Below, one piece after another: positions 14,794 to 23,874 of a stretch of 64,000 bases of DNA (its first letter is position 1; each line of letters begins with the position of its first letter). A program made the translations under genes and the position numbers. Origin of the DNA: Streptomyces sp. NBC_01591 (GTDB lineage Bacteria > Actinomycetota > Actinomycetes > Streptomycetales > Streptomycetaceae). The notes below the pieces were generated by a model. The model was not told where the DNA came from. It searched no databases and saw only the letters and a list, made by a program, of their open reading frames with translations. The stretch lies in the NCBI RefSeq assembly GCF_035918155.1, contig NZ_CP109327.1, positions 4,588,001 to 4,652,000 on the forward strand. The letters run 5' to 3'.

Positions 14794-14819
14794 GACCGGC
14801 GATCGTAGTGGCGCCTCGG

Positions 14820-15762
14820 CTACGCGGGCATGACGCCGTGTATGCGGGAGAGGGCGAAGACGCTTTCGTCGCCTCGCAGATGGCACCAGGCGTACAAGTA
14901 GGGCGGGTCGAGATCGAGTTCGCCGAGGGTGCGTACGGTGCGGCTGCCCGAGGCGGCCACGTATTCGATGGTGACTGCTTGTCCCTCGTCGATGGCGTGA
15001 CGGACGTCGGCGAGGGACAGCAGACGCGCGTGGTCGGCGACGATTTCCTCGGTGTCGGTGTTGGTGCCGAAGGGGATTCCACCCGCTGGACCGGGCGCCG
15101 GCGCGATGGGCGGGGCAGCCCGAAGCCTGGCGGCCAGCGCGCTCACGTCGACGACGGCCGGGGTCCCCTTGGCACGCGCGCGCGTGCCAAGGGGCGGACG
15201 CGGGTGCGGTACCGGGGCGGCTGCGCGGCGGCGCGGTGCCTGTTCGACACGTACGGTGCCGTCGGCGGTCTCGGCGACGGGGGCATAGCCCGTGGCCCGG
15301 AGCGCGGCGAGGGTCTTGTCGAGCGGGGTACAGCTGACCAGAACGGTTGGCGCCAGTTGCCGCAGGCCGAGGCCGGCGAGCTTTCGGTGGGCGGCGAGTT
15401 CGGCTGCGTTCAGGCCCGGTACGGGCTTCTCACCGCCGCGGCCGCGGCCTCCCGGTCCACCTCGGCCGAGGTGACGGGCGTCGAACGGACGGGGGCGGGA
15501 CGGGCCCGAACGGGGCGTGCCAGTCGGCCCCGCGCAGGGCGAGTGCCACCTCGGCAGGCATACGGGTGGCTCCGTACCGGCGACGGTCCTGGACGAGCAG
15601 CCCCCGCTCCAGCGCCCAGCGAGCACCCGGCTTGGCGTCGGCGTGTGGGATTCCGGGGACCCTGAGGATGACGAACTCCGTCGGGGACTCGGGTTGTCCG
15701 GTCTCGTGACTCGCCCGCCGCTCAAGCAGTCCCCGGGTAGCCGCAGGCGCCCCTGCCACCAC
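14820..15762 (-). pseudogene. Broken helicase-associated/WYL-domain gene
   Basis: Pieces of one protein occur in different frames. The frame starting at 15762 gives SHETGQPESPTEFVILRVPG and RWALERGLLV ... MPAEVALALRGADWHAPFG. The frame ending at 14820 gives GLGLRQLAPTVLVSCTPLDK, TLAALRATGYAPVAETADG and a WYL-type end (DVRHAIDEGQAVTIEYVAAS ... DDPPYLYAWCHLRG-like). This order matches the C-terminal half of the large actinobacterial helicase-associated-domain proteins; the N-terminal half is missing. Low-complexity Arg/Pro sequence separates the pieces. I regard it as a decayed fragment in the island. Confidence 0.65.
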
Positions 15763-15848
15763 TGCTGCTCTCGCTTGGGGTCAAGGAGCGGCGAGCAGGG
15801 AAGGCCGCGACGGGGTTCACCGCACGGGGTGAGCCCGCTGACCTGGGG

Positions 15849-16448
15849 CTATCGCGTATCTTCCGCGCACGCGGACACTGCCTTCGGCAGGCCGGTGAAG
15901 TCGGTCTTCAGCGGGCTGAGGCGCTCCAGGCTGGACAGCCTGATGGTCTTCTGGATCCGGCAGCGTTCGTCCAGGACTCGGGTGGGCAGGACGTAGAAAG
16001 TCCACTGGTCGAGGTCGAGGGGATCGAGCGTCTGTTTGTCCTGGTGGTGCAGCAGGCAGAAGACGTACACGTCTGAGCGGCGCAGAACTTCGGCTGAGGT
16101 GGCACCGGTCTGGGCGTCCCAGCCGGAGGCAGGCGCGATGTCGAACGAGACCTTCGACGGCTGGGACTGTGCCCACGACTGCAGGTAGGCCGTCGACTTC
16201 ACCTCGATGCGCCACTTCTCGGGCGTACGGATGTCAACCGTGTCCCATTCTGTGCGGGTACCGGTGGCGGCGCCCAGTGCTGTGGCCACGAGGTACTCAG
16301 CCAGGACGCCACGCATGGTGTTGTTGGCCAAGTCGGAGCATGCCCAGCTCCAGAAGTCAGCGAGCTTGCCCACTGTCTCGCCATTGGCCCGTATCGGCTC
16401 GCTGCCGCTGCTGCGCGCTATGACCAGCGGACCAAGATCGGCACTCAT
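15849..16448 (-). CDS. PD-(D/E)XK-like nuclease
   Basis: The 199-residue protein starts at ATG 16448, with GGAGG six bases upstream. Visible nuclease-core elements are a helix with a conserved-looking Glu (MRGVLAEYLVATALGAATG), an Asp after a strand (EWDTVDIRT) and the E-x-K signature (WRIEVKSTAYLQSW), followed by VSFDIAPASGWD. That order matches PD-(D/E)XK restriction-like folds. The lower GC and less biased codons near its start suggest transfer. No methylase partner is adjacent, so a solitary modification-dependent or defensive nuclease is possible. The substrate is unknown. Confidence 0.75.
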   Translation of the reverse strand: MSADLGPLVIARSSGSEPIRANGETVGKLADFWSWACSDLANNTMRGVLAEYLVATALGAATGTRTEWDTVDIRTPEKWRIEVKSTAYLQSWAQSQPSKVSFDIAPASGWDAQTGATSAEVLRRSDVYVFCLLHHQDKQTLDPLDLDQWTFYVLPTRVLDERCRIQKTIRLSSLERLSPLKTDFTGLPKAVSACAEDTR

Positions 16449-16571
16449 GCTGTCCTCCAGGCGACGAGGTGAGGCGCTAAGCCTGTCAGTAAGCAATGAC
16501 AAAGGCGTTGCGATCGACAAGGAGTATGGGCTGCGCCTCGGGCCGTTAAGGGAGGACGCATCCTCCCCCGC

Positions 16572-16832
16572 GTGACGATAGTCGGGTATGCGTACGAGCT
16601 GGCGGAATCACTGCTGCGTGAGAGCCTCCCGCGGCGGTGGGCCCACATGCGGGGCGTGGCGGCCTGCGCCAAGAAGCTCACGCCCTTCGTGGGTGGTGGG
16701 GCTGAGGTCCTGGATGCGGCGGCTGTGTTGCATGACATTGGGTACGCTCCACCGCTCGTCGACACCGGCTACCACCCCCTCGACGGGGCACGTCATCTGC
16801 ACATGCCCGAGGCGGCTGTCCGCTCCACGTAA
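16572..16832 (+). pseudogene. HD-domain protein truncated at its 3' end
   Basis: From GTG 16572 the product reads as a small HD-domain phosphohydrolase (SLPRRWAHMRGVAACAKKL, then AAAVLHDIGYAPPLVDTGYH, then LDGARHL) but stops after 86 residues. Related proteins continue about another hundred residues with further metal ligands. The break falls where the third tRNA-Ser terminator copy begins (16846). This suggests that recombination at an attachment site cut the gene. Confidence 0.65.
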
Positions 16833-16845
16833 CTGAGAGCAACGG

Positions 16846-16925
16846 CGAAGGCCTCGGCCGCTGATCGGTCGAGGCCTTCGTCTGCCCTGATGGGCAGGTG
16901 CGGAGGATGCGAGATTCGATGACTC
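16846..16925 (-). repeat. Third, diverged copy of the tRNA-Ser terminator and 3' end
   Basis: 16846-16880 is a hairpin (CGAAGGCCTCGG pairing with the GGTCGAGGCCTTCG side) like the two tRNA-Ser terminators. 16899-16925 resembles the tRNA-Ser 3' end (GCGGAGGATGCGAGATTCGA versus GCGGAGGATACGAGATTCGA in the intact gene). It is less conserved than the copy at 12927-13008, which points to an older insertion event or tandem accretion. Confidence 0.6.
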
Positions 16926-16966
16926 GATCCTTCATGAAATCGAGTCTCCATTCGAGCCGGGGCGAT

Positions 16967-17400
16967 TCAGTTACCCAGGGTGCTCAACTCAGTCCTGCTC
17001 TCTGACTTCCGGTGGTGTTGGCCAAGCGTGGCAGAGGCCATCCTCGTGATCGGTCGGTTCGTCGACTCCCAGTTGGGAAGGCCACCTTGTAGAAGCGCCG
17101 TGCTCCACGAGCCGCGTTTGTCATTGATCACACCTTCTTGTCCTCCAGGACAGTGCGAGCTGCCAGGCTGTGGGGCCACCGCGCGATCGCTCACGACTGG
17201 CTCCAGAGCGCGCATGATCCGCCAGTAGCCGGACGCCAGTACGCCTAGGCCGAGCTCGTTTCGCCGTACCGGCAGTAACCCAGAGGGCGCCGGACCCTGG
17301 CCTCCCCGAGGTCCCGGCAGTGCAGAGCGGTGCCCGGACATCTGTCGCCTTCTGCCCTCGGGGATCTACCAGGGCCTCGCCAGCCAACTGAGACCACCAA
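16967..17400. other. Gene-poor remnant between attachment copies
   Basis: About 430 bases. The minus strand has an open frame of 124 codons (16967-17341) whose C-terminal half (GYWRIMRALEPVVSD, NWESTNRPITRMASATLGQH) looks protein-like but matches no family I know, and no ribosome site is visible. It may be the tail of a lost island gene. Confidence 0.35.
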
Positions 17401-17440
17401 CGTCGAAGGCCCCCGCTGCGAGCAGCGGGGGCCTTCGACG
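17401..17440 (-). terminator. Terminator after tRNA-Ser
   Basis: A near-perfect palindrome of 40 bases (arm CGTCGAAGGCCCCCGCTG, short loop) starts about 20 bases beyond the tRNA-Ser 3' end, in the direction of its transcription. Confidence 0.8.
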
Positions 17441-17514
17441 TATTGCCCGGTGAGAGCAATGGCGGAGGATACGAGATTCGAACTCGTGAGGGGTTGCCCC
17501 CAACACGCTTTCCA
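17434..17514 (-). repeat. Proximal attachment-site copy within tRNA-Ser
   Basis: 81 bases matching 12927-13008 with one substitution and one missing G. They cover the tRNA 3' half up to the anticodon loop and the adjacent downstream bases. The intact tRNA is at this end, as expected when an element integrates into a tRNA 3' half and restores it. Confidence 0.85.
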
Positions 17515-17547
17515 AGCGTGCGCCCTAGGCCACTAGGCGAATCCTCC
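17460..17547 (-). tRNA. tRNA-Ser (GGA)
   Basis: The acceptor arms GGAGGAT and ATCCTCC pair; the discriminator is G and CCA is encoded. The anticodon stem-loop CGCTTGGAAAGCG presents GGA. A long variable arm and the TTCGAATC T-loop identify a class II serine tRNA. It is the attachment site of the 12.9-17.5 kb island. Confidence 0.95.
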
Positions 17548-17692
17548 GCGGCAAACAATACAAGACGTTGAGGAGTGCTCGCGAACCTGTTCCGTTCGGA
17601 CCCCCCTCGGACTCGTTCGGATTTGTTCGCGGGGGCTTCGTGGGTTGGGGGGAGTGGACCGGCAGGGGTGGGGATCGGCTAAGGTGGGCGTC

Positions 17693-17780
17693 AGCCCCTC
17701 ACGTGGCGCTATCTGACTGAACTCCCCCAGGGCCGGAAGGCAGCAAGGGTAGGTTGGCTCTGGCGGGTGCGTGGGGGGCC
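17693..17780 (+). ncRNA. ffs: Signal recognition particle RNA, small bacterial type (4.5S/scRNA)
   Basis: The conserved apical domain is present: CAGGGCCGGAAGGCAGCAAG includes the GGAA tetraloop and the asymmetric loop bound by Ffh. The outer stem forms between CCCCTCACG and GTGCGTGGGG. The position directly upstream of dnaX is the usual one in Streptomyces as I recall. The ends are estimated from pairing. Confidence 0.9.
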
Positions 17781-17874
17781 CTTGTGTTTCCGGAGCCCCT
17801 GCGTTTCCTGGGGACGGGCGGCGCTTCGCCCGGTCCGGGGCCGGTTGTCGGTCCGCCCGGATAACCTCGTATGT

Positions 17875-20091
17875 GTGTCGTCCCTTGCGCTGTACCGCCG
17901 CTACCGCCCCGAGTCGTTCGCCGAGGTCATCGGGCAGGAGCATGTCACCGACCCGCTGCAGCAGGCGCTGCGGAACAACCGGGTCAATCACGCGTACCTG
18001 TTCAGCGGTCCGCGCGGCTGTGGCAAGACGACCAGTGCGCGCATCCTGGCCCGCTGTCTGAACTGCGAGCAGGGGCCGACGCCCACGCCGTGCGGGGAGT
18101 GCCAGTCCTGCCGGGACCTCGCGCGCAACGGGCCGGGGTCGATCGATGTCATCGAGATCGACGCCGCATCGCACGGAGGCGTGGACGACGCCCGTGATCT
18201 GCGGGAGAAGGCGTTCTTCGGGCCCGCGTCGAGTCGTTACAAGATCTACATCATCGACGAGGCGCACATGGTCACGTCGGCGGGGTTCAACGCCCTGCTG
18301 AAGGTGGTCGAGGAGCCGCCGGAGCACCTCAAGTTCATCTTCGCGACCACCGAGCCCGAGAAGGTCATCGGCACCATCCGGTCGCGTACGCACCACTACC
18401 CGTTCCGGCTCGTGCCGCCGGGGACACTGCGCGAATACCTTGCCGAGGTCTGCGGCAAGGAGAACAGCCCCGTCGAGGACGGCGTGCTGCCGCTCGTCGT
18501 GCGGGCCGGCGCCGGGTCCGTGCGTGACTCGATGTCGGTGATGGACCAGCTGCTGGCCGGCGCGGGCGACGACGGTGTGACATACGCCATGGCGACCTCG
18601 CTGCTCGGTTATACGGACGGCTCGCTGCTCGACTCGATCGTGGACGCCTTCGCGGCGGGCGACGGGGCCGCGGCGTTCGAGGTCGTGGACCGGGTGATCG
18701 AGGGAGGCAACGACCCGCGCCGTTTCGTCGCGGATCTTCTGGAGCGGCTGCGCGACCTGGTGATCCTGGCCGCTGTGCCGGACGCCGGGGAGAAGGGGCT
18801 GATCGATGCCCCCGCCGATGTCGTCGAGCGGATGCAGGCCCAGGCGTCCGTCTTCGGCGCCGCCGAGCTGAGCCGCGCCGCCGACCTGGTCAACGAGGGG
18901 CTCACGGAGATGCGCGGGGCGACCTCGCCGCGTCTCCAGGTCGAGCTGATCTGTGCCCGGGTGCTGCTGCCCGCGGCCTTCGACGACGAGCGTTCGCTAC
19001 AGGCCCGGCTCGACCGGCTGGAGCGGGGCGCCTCCTTCGCGACCACGGGCCCGGGGCCCGCCATGGGGTACGTACCCGGTCCGGAGGCGCTGGCCCATGC
19101 GCCCGTGCCCACCGCACCTGCTGCACCCGTCGTTCAGCCCGGTACGGGACCCGCCGCCGCGCGTGCGGCGGTACGGGGCGAGGTGCCCGCCCCCGCCCCC
19201 GCGCAGGTCCACGCGGCGCCGCCCGCCCCCGCCGCGGCGCCGACCGCCGCCCCCGTCGCCCCGCAGCCGCCGGCCGAGGCCCCGGCTCCCGCGGGCGGTC
19301 AGCGTCCCGGCGCCTGGCCCACCGCGGCCGCGCCGGAATCGGGCCGACGTCCCGGCGGCTGGCCGACCGCATCCGCCCCGGGCCAGTCGCCCGTGCCGCA
19401 GGCCGCTCCGGCCGCCGCGCCGGTCCAGGCCGCGCCCGCGGCACCGGTACCGGCCGCCGCCGAGCCGAGTCCGGGAATGGCCCAGGGCGCCGGCCAGGTG
19501 CGGAACATGTGGCCGGACATCCTGGAGGCCGTGAAGAACCGCCGCCGGTTCACCTGGATCCTGCTCAGCCAGAACGCCCAGGTCACCGGCTTCGACGGCA
19601 CCACCCTGCAGATCGGCTTCCTCAACGCGGGCGCGCGCGACAACTTCGCGAGCAGCGGCAGCGAGGACGTGCTGAGGCAGGCCCTCGCCGAGCGGTTCAA
19701 CGCGCAGTGGAAGATCGAGGCCATCGTCGACCCGTCGGGCGGCGCCGGCGCACCTCCGCAGACCGGCGGCGGCCGCCCCGCCGCGCCTCCCGTGCAGCAG
19801 CATCAGGCCCCCGCGCCCCAGCAGAGCTATGAACCCCGGTCGGCCGCTTCGCCGCACCAGCAGCAGCCGAGCCACCAGCAGCCGGGCCACCAGCAGCCGG
19901 GCGCCGGGCCCGCCGCGGAGGCCGCACCGCAGCAGTCGTATTCCGCGCCCGAGCCCCCGCGCGCGGTCGCTCCCGAGGACGACACCCCCGAGGCCGATGA
20001 CCCGGACCTCGTCGACTCGGCGCTCTCCGGGCACGACCTGATCGTCCGCGAGCTGGGCGCCACGGTCGTCGAGGAGTTCACCAACGAATAG
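17875..20091 (+). CDS. dnaX: DNA polymerase III subunits gamma and tau
   Basis: Clamp-loader ATPase of the replisome, 738 residues. GTG 17875 gives the family start SSLALYRRYRPESFAEVIGQ; the longer frame reads into the SRP RNA. The Walker A is SGPRGCGKTTSARILARCLN, followed by zinc cysteines (CLNC, CGECQSC), Walker B IYIIDEAHMVT and the sensor FIFATTEPEKVIGTIRSR. After residue 370 a long Ala/Pro/Gln tail encloses a tau-type domain (RNMWPDILEAVKNRRRFTWI). A second Gln/His-rich stretch (HQQQPSHQQ type) lies near the end. Whether the gene also makes a short gamma form cannot be told. The next gene is purD. Confidence 0.95.
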   Translation: MSSLALYRRYRPESFAEVIGQEHVTDPLQQALRNNRVNHAYLFSGPRGCGKTTSARILARCLNCEQGPTPTPCGECQSCRDLARNGPGSIDVIEIDAASHGGVDDARDLREKAFFGPASSRYKIYIIDEAHMVTSAGFNALLKVVEEPPEHLKFIFATTEPEKVIGTIRSRTHHYPFRLVPPGTLREYLAEVCGKENSPVEDGVLPLVVRAGAGSVRDSMSVMDQLLAGAGDDGVTYAMATSLLGYTDGSLLDSIVDAFAAGDGAAAFEVVDRVIEGGNDPRRFVADLLERLRDLVILAAVPDAGEKGLIDAPADVVERMQAQASVFGAAELSRAADLVNEGLTEMRGATSPRLQVELICARVLLPAAFDDERSLQARLDRLERGASFATTGPGPAMGYVPGPEALAHAPVPTAPAAPVVQPGTGPAAARAAVRGEVPAPAPAQVHAAPPAPAAAPTAAPVAPQPPAEAPAPAGGQRPGAWPTAAAPESGRRPGGWPTASAPGQSPVPQAAPAAAPVQAAPAAPVPAAAEPSPGMAQGAGQVRNMWPDILEAVKNRRRFTWILLSQNAQVTGFDGTTLQIGFLNAGARDNFASSGSEDVLRQALAERFNAQWKIEAIVDPSGGAGAPPQTGGGRPAAPPVQQHQAPAPQQSYEPRSAASPHQQQPSHQQPGHQQPGAGPAAEAAPQQSYSAPEPPRAVAPEDDTPEADDPDLVDSALSGHDLIVRELGATVVEEFTNE

Positions 20092-20196
20092 CGGGCCGCG
20101 CTCCGGGGCTCCCGGGACGCCCGTCACAGCGCCCCGGGGTGTCCACGGAGCGGCGTCCGTCAAGGGCGCCGCGCCCCGGCGGCTAGGCTGCATCCC

Positions 20197-21447
20197 GTGA
20201 AGGTCCTCGTCATCGGCGGCGGCGCCCGCGAACACGCCCTGTGCCGCTCTCTGTCCCTCGACCCCGACGTCACCACTCTGTACTGCGCTCCCGGCAACGC
20301 CGGTATCGCAGAGGTGGCCGAACTGCACCCGGTCGACGCCCTCGACGGCGACGCCGTCGCGCGCCTCGCCACCGACCTGGGCGCCGGACTGGTGGTTGTC
20401 GGCCCGGAGGCGCCGCTCGTCGCCGGGGTCGCCGACGCCGTGCGCGCCGCGGGCATCCTCTGCTTCGGCCCCTCCGGCGAGGCGGCCCAGCTGGAGGGCT
20501 CCAAGGCGTTCGCCAAGGACGTGATGGCCGGGGCCGGCGTCCCGACCGCCCGTAGCTACGTCTGCACCACCCCGGCCGAGATCGACGCCGCCCTCGACGC
20601 CTTCGGTGCCCCGTACGTCGTCAAGGACGACGGTCTCGCCGCGGGCAAGGGAGTCGTCGTCACCGACGACGTCGAGGCGGCCCGCGCCCACGCCCTGGCC
20701 TGCGACCGCGTGGTCATCGAGGAGTTCCTCGACGGTCCCGAGGTGAGCCTCTTCGCGATCACGGACGGCACCACCGTGCTGCCGCTCCAGCCCGCGCAGG
20801 ACTTCAAGCGCGCCCTGGACGACGACGAGGGCCCGAACACCGGTGGCATGGGCGCGTACTCCCCGCTCCCGTGGGCCGACCCCAAGCTGGTCGACGAGGT
20901 CATGCAGTCGGTGCTCCAGCCGACCGTCGACGAACTCCGCCGCCGCGGCACCCCGTTCTCCGGGCTGCTGTACGCGGGCCTCGCGATCACCTCGCGCGGC
21001 GTCCGGGTGATCGAGTTCAACGCCCGTTTCGGTGACCCCGAGACCCAGGTGGTCCTGGCCCGTCTGAAGACCCCGCTGGCCGGCGTCCTGCTCGGCTCCG
21101 CCAACGGCACGCTCGACGAGCTGCCCCCGCTCAAGTGGCGCGACGACGCGGCCGTCACCGTGGTCATCGCCTCGCACAACTACCCGGGTACGCCGCGGAC
21201 GGGCGACCCGATCGAAGGGCTCGACGACGTGGCGGCGCAGGATGCCCCGCATGCGTACGTCCTGCACGCGGGCACCAGGCGGGAGGGCGACACGATCGTC
21301 AGCGCGGGCGGCCGGGTGCTGTCCGTGACCGCGACCGGCAAGGACCTCGCGGGCGCCCGGGAGCGCGCCTACGCGGCGGCGGCCCGGATCCGGCTCGACG
21401 GCTCGCACCTCCGTACGGACATTGCCCGGAAGGCCGCAGAGGGCTGA
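20197..21447 (+). CDS. purD: Phosphoribosylamine-glycine ligase
   Basis: GAR synthetase, second step of purine synthesis (phosphoribosylamine + glycine + ATP). The 416-residue product starts at GTG 20197 ([18 protein letters not shown]), with the N-terminal PurD fold and its glycine-rich loop. The ATP-grasp centre has [19 protein letters not shown], the signature block is [20 protein letters not shown], and [15 protein letters not shown] is also present. The length is normal. About 100 bases separate it from dnaX. The neighbouring purC and purSQL/purF/purM genes complete most of the pathway to AIR and SAICAR. Confidence 0.97.
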   Translation: MKVLVIGGGAREHALCRSLSLDPDVTTLYCAPGNAGIAEVAELHPVDALDGDAVARLATDLGAGLVVVGPEAPLVAGVADAVRAAGILCFGPSGEAAQLEGSKAFAKDVMAGAGVPTARSYVCTTPAEIDAALDAFGAPYVVKDDGLAAGKGVVVTDDVEAARAHALACDRVVIEEFLDGPEVSLFAITDGTTVLPLQPAQDFKRALDDDEGPNTGGMGAYSPLPWADPKLVDEVMQSVLQPTVDELRRRGTPFSGLLYAGLAITSRGVRVIEFNARFGDPETQVVLARLKTPLAGVLLGSANGTLDELPPLKWRDDAAVTVVIASHNYPGTPRTGDPIEGLDDVAAQDAPHAYVLHAGTRREGDTIVSAGGRVLSVTATGKDLAGARERAYAAAARIRLDGSHLRTDIARKAAEG

Positions 21448-21847
21448 GACCGGCCGCGGTGAAGGCCGCGCAGCCCCGGGGCCGGCCCTCAGGAGGGACC
21501 GGCCCCGGGGCGGCCCCACCCAGGCCCCGATCCCGCCCCGCCCCGCTGCAAACCGGCAGCGGCTGCCTCCACTGGCACGTCCTTACACGCTCTGGCAAGC
21601 ACCGAACACCCCCTGACAAGCACTGACGCGCCGCTGCCTCAAAGACAGCGGCGCGTCAGCACCTTTACCCAAAGCCATTCCATCGAGTGACGGCTGGGCC
21701 ATCCGGATGACGTCCGCCGAGGCCCCAACTAGGGTGCGGCGCAAGCATTCCGGCACTTGGCCCACTGGCATTGCGATGTCAGTGACGGGTGCCACAGTGG
21801 GGGAGTGAACTACACCGCCGCGGGGGCAGAGGGGGTGACGTCCGGAC
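21448..21847 (+). terminator. Gene-free interval with terminator after purD
   Basis: The only structure I see in these 400 bases is a 13-base-pair perfect hairpin at 21624-21658 (TGACGCGCCGCTG and its complement, nine-base loop), a good terminator for dnaX-purD. The rest shows no coding frame. Confidence 0.6.
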
Positions 21848-23647
21848 GTGTCCGGTACCGGTACAAGTGAGGAGCTGGGTGCGCTGAGTGCGCGTGCCCG
21901 AGCTCATGCCCTGCTGCGCATCCGCGGCAGGGCGACAGCCGTGGCGATCCTGCCGGCGGCGGTGGCCGTCGTGCTGCTGGTGGCGGGTGCCCAGGGCCTC
22001 GCCGTGGGCAGCGGCTGGGACACGGCACGCTGGGCCGTGTCGGCCTGCGCGGTCGTCGTGCTCCTGCTCGCCGCGGCGGTCGCGGTCGCGATCGTACGGG
22101 CGAGGCCGGCGGTCAGTCCGACCGTCCCGCTCCCGGAGAAGGCCGCCCCCGATCTCTATCGCCTGGTCAGGGACCTCGCCGACCGGCTCGGGGTCCCCGC
22201 GCCCTCGGCGATAGCCCTGACGCCCGACTGCGACAGCTGGCTGGAGGACCGCACCCACCCCTCGGCGCAGCCCGCGGCGGGCGCCGACCCGGACCTGCCC
22301 GCGCATTCCGCGGCCCGGTCCCGCCGCCGGGTCCAGGCAGCTCCGGTGCTGGTCATCGGATCACCGTTCCTGTGGTGGATGCGGGTCGCGGAGCTACGGG
22401 CGGTGCTCGCCCCGGTCGTCGCGGGCACGGGCCCGTCCGCGCATCCCGACATAGCCGCGGCCCGTCGTTTCGTACGGGGGCTCGACGGAGCGGTTGCCGA
22501 CGCCGCGGCGCCCGTGCCGGGGCCGCTGGCCCGGGTGCGTGGAGTGCCCCGTGCCTTCGTCGGCCGGATCGCCAGGCTGCTGCTGCGCAGTTGTCGCGGC
22601 CATGCTGCCGAGATGGAGCGGAGCGTCGCCGCCGCCGCTTCGGTCCGTGCACAGGGTGTGGACTACGGTCTGCGGATCGTCGCCCAGGAGCAGGTCGGCC
22701 TCGCCTACGCGGGCTGGGACCGGCTTCTCACCCGGGTCGCCCTGCCCGCCTGGCGGATGGGCCGCTGGCCGTCCCGGCTGGACGCGGGCGTCGTATCCGC
22801 CCTCACCGAGTTGTCCCGGCGCGACCGGCTGGCCGACGGATTCGCCTCGCGGCTCGGCGAGCGCCCCGCCTGCGACCTCCTGGAGGAGCCGGGCGCGGCC
22901 GACGAGGCGGCATCGCTGCTCGCGGCCCGCCTGTTCCACGGCGGCCCGGCCCGTACGGGCCCGGACTGGTCGCCGGTCGACTGGCAGCAATACCCGGAAG
23001 AGGTCGTCGACCGGAAGTGGCGCACCGAGGCCGCGCGCCTGCACCGCGTCCTCGACTCGATGACCGCCGAGCCCCACCAGGCCGCCACCGGCCCCGGCCG
23101 CGATGACCGTGACGGTCTCGACGGCTCCCACGACCCCTCCCGCACTGTCTGCCCCATCGACGCGGGGGTGCCCACACTGGCCCGTGTCGTCGAGCACCTG
23201 GCAGGCCGGACCGGGGGCGGCGAGGAGCTCGCCGCCGGGATCAGCGCCGCGGTGGCCCGTGAGGAGGAGGCGGCCCAGCAGCACCGGGCGGCCGACGGCG
23301 CGTCGAGCCCGGCGGGCGCCCAGGCCGCCGCCGGCGCGGGCGGGGACGTCCTGGACCTCTGGGGCCCCGACCCCCTCCCGCTCTTCCCGCTCCAGCCGCC
23401 CCGCACGGGTACGGAACTGCTCGCCGACCATGTCGCGGCGATGGTCTGCTGCGCGGCGGTGGACACGGCGGGCGCGGCGCCCGGCCTCGACTGGCTCGAC
23501 GGTCCCGCGCTGCTGGTCGACGGCGAGCGCCGGGCGGACCTGGGCAGTCCCGTGCTCAGCCTGGTCGAGGACGGGGACGCGGAGCCGCTGCGTTCCTGGC
23601 TCGCCTCGATCGGCGTACGCACCGACAAGCCCGTCCGCCTCGTCTGA
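21848..23647 (+). CDS. Membrane protein with degenerate M48-like peptidase domain
   Basis: The 599-residue product starts at GTG 21848. Two membrane segments lie near the N terminus (AVAILPAAVAVVLLVAGAQG and VSACAVVVLLLAAAVAVAIV). The next part follows the M48 zinc-peptidase layout (DLYRLVRDLADRLGVPAPSA, then VLVIGSPFLWWMRVAELRAV). Where active enzymes carry HExxH, here the sequence is VAELRAV, so the zinc histidines are missing and catalysis is unlikely. The C-terminal 250 residues are Ala/Gly-rich with WLDGPALLVDGERRADLGSP. The role is unknown; it may be a scaffold or inactive homologue. Confidence 0.7.
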   Translation: MSGTGTSEELGALSARARAHALLRIRGRATAVAILPAAVAVVLLVAGAQGLAVGSGWDTARWAVSACAVVVLLLAAAVAVAIVRARPAVSPTVPLPEKAAPDLYRLVRDLADRLGVPAPSAIALTPDCDSWLEDRTHPSAQPAAGADPDLPAHSAARSRRRVQAAPVLVIGSPFLWWMRVAELRAVLAPVVAGTGPSAHPDIAAARRFVRGLDGAVADAAAPVPGPLARVRGVPRAFVGRIARLLLRSCRGHAAEMERSVAAAASVRAQGVDYGLRIVAQEQVGLAYAGWDRLLTRVALPAWRMGRWPSRLDAGVVSALTELSRRDRLADGFASRLGERPACDLLEEPGAADEAASLLAARLFHGGPARTGPDWSPVDWQQYPEEVVDRKWRTEAARLHRVLDSMTAEPHQAATGPGRDDRDGLDGSHDPSRTVCPIDAGVPTLARVVEHLAGRTGGGEELAAGISAAVAREEEAAQQHRAADGASSPAGAQAAAGAGGDVLDLWGPDPLPLFPLQPPRTGTELLADHVAAMVCCAAVDTAGAAPGLDWLDGPALLVDGERRADLGSPVLSLVEDGDAEPLRSWLASIGVRTDKPVRLV

Positions 23648-23874
23648 ACCACCGGCCCCGGCCGTCACACCCCAACATCCGGAATGGCAGGTTCCGTTCA
23701 CTTCAATTCGCGACGAACGGTGACGGAGTGCATGCGTTATGTGATGTGCTGGGGATCAACGCTGACAGTCGGCGCATCACTGTTGGCGCACTGATGACGC
23801 ATGACCACTGGCGATCGGCCATCACCCATCGACCATCGACTGTTGTCTCGGGGGACTTGAGGGAGGGAAGCGTT

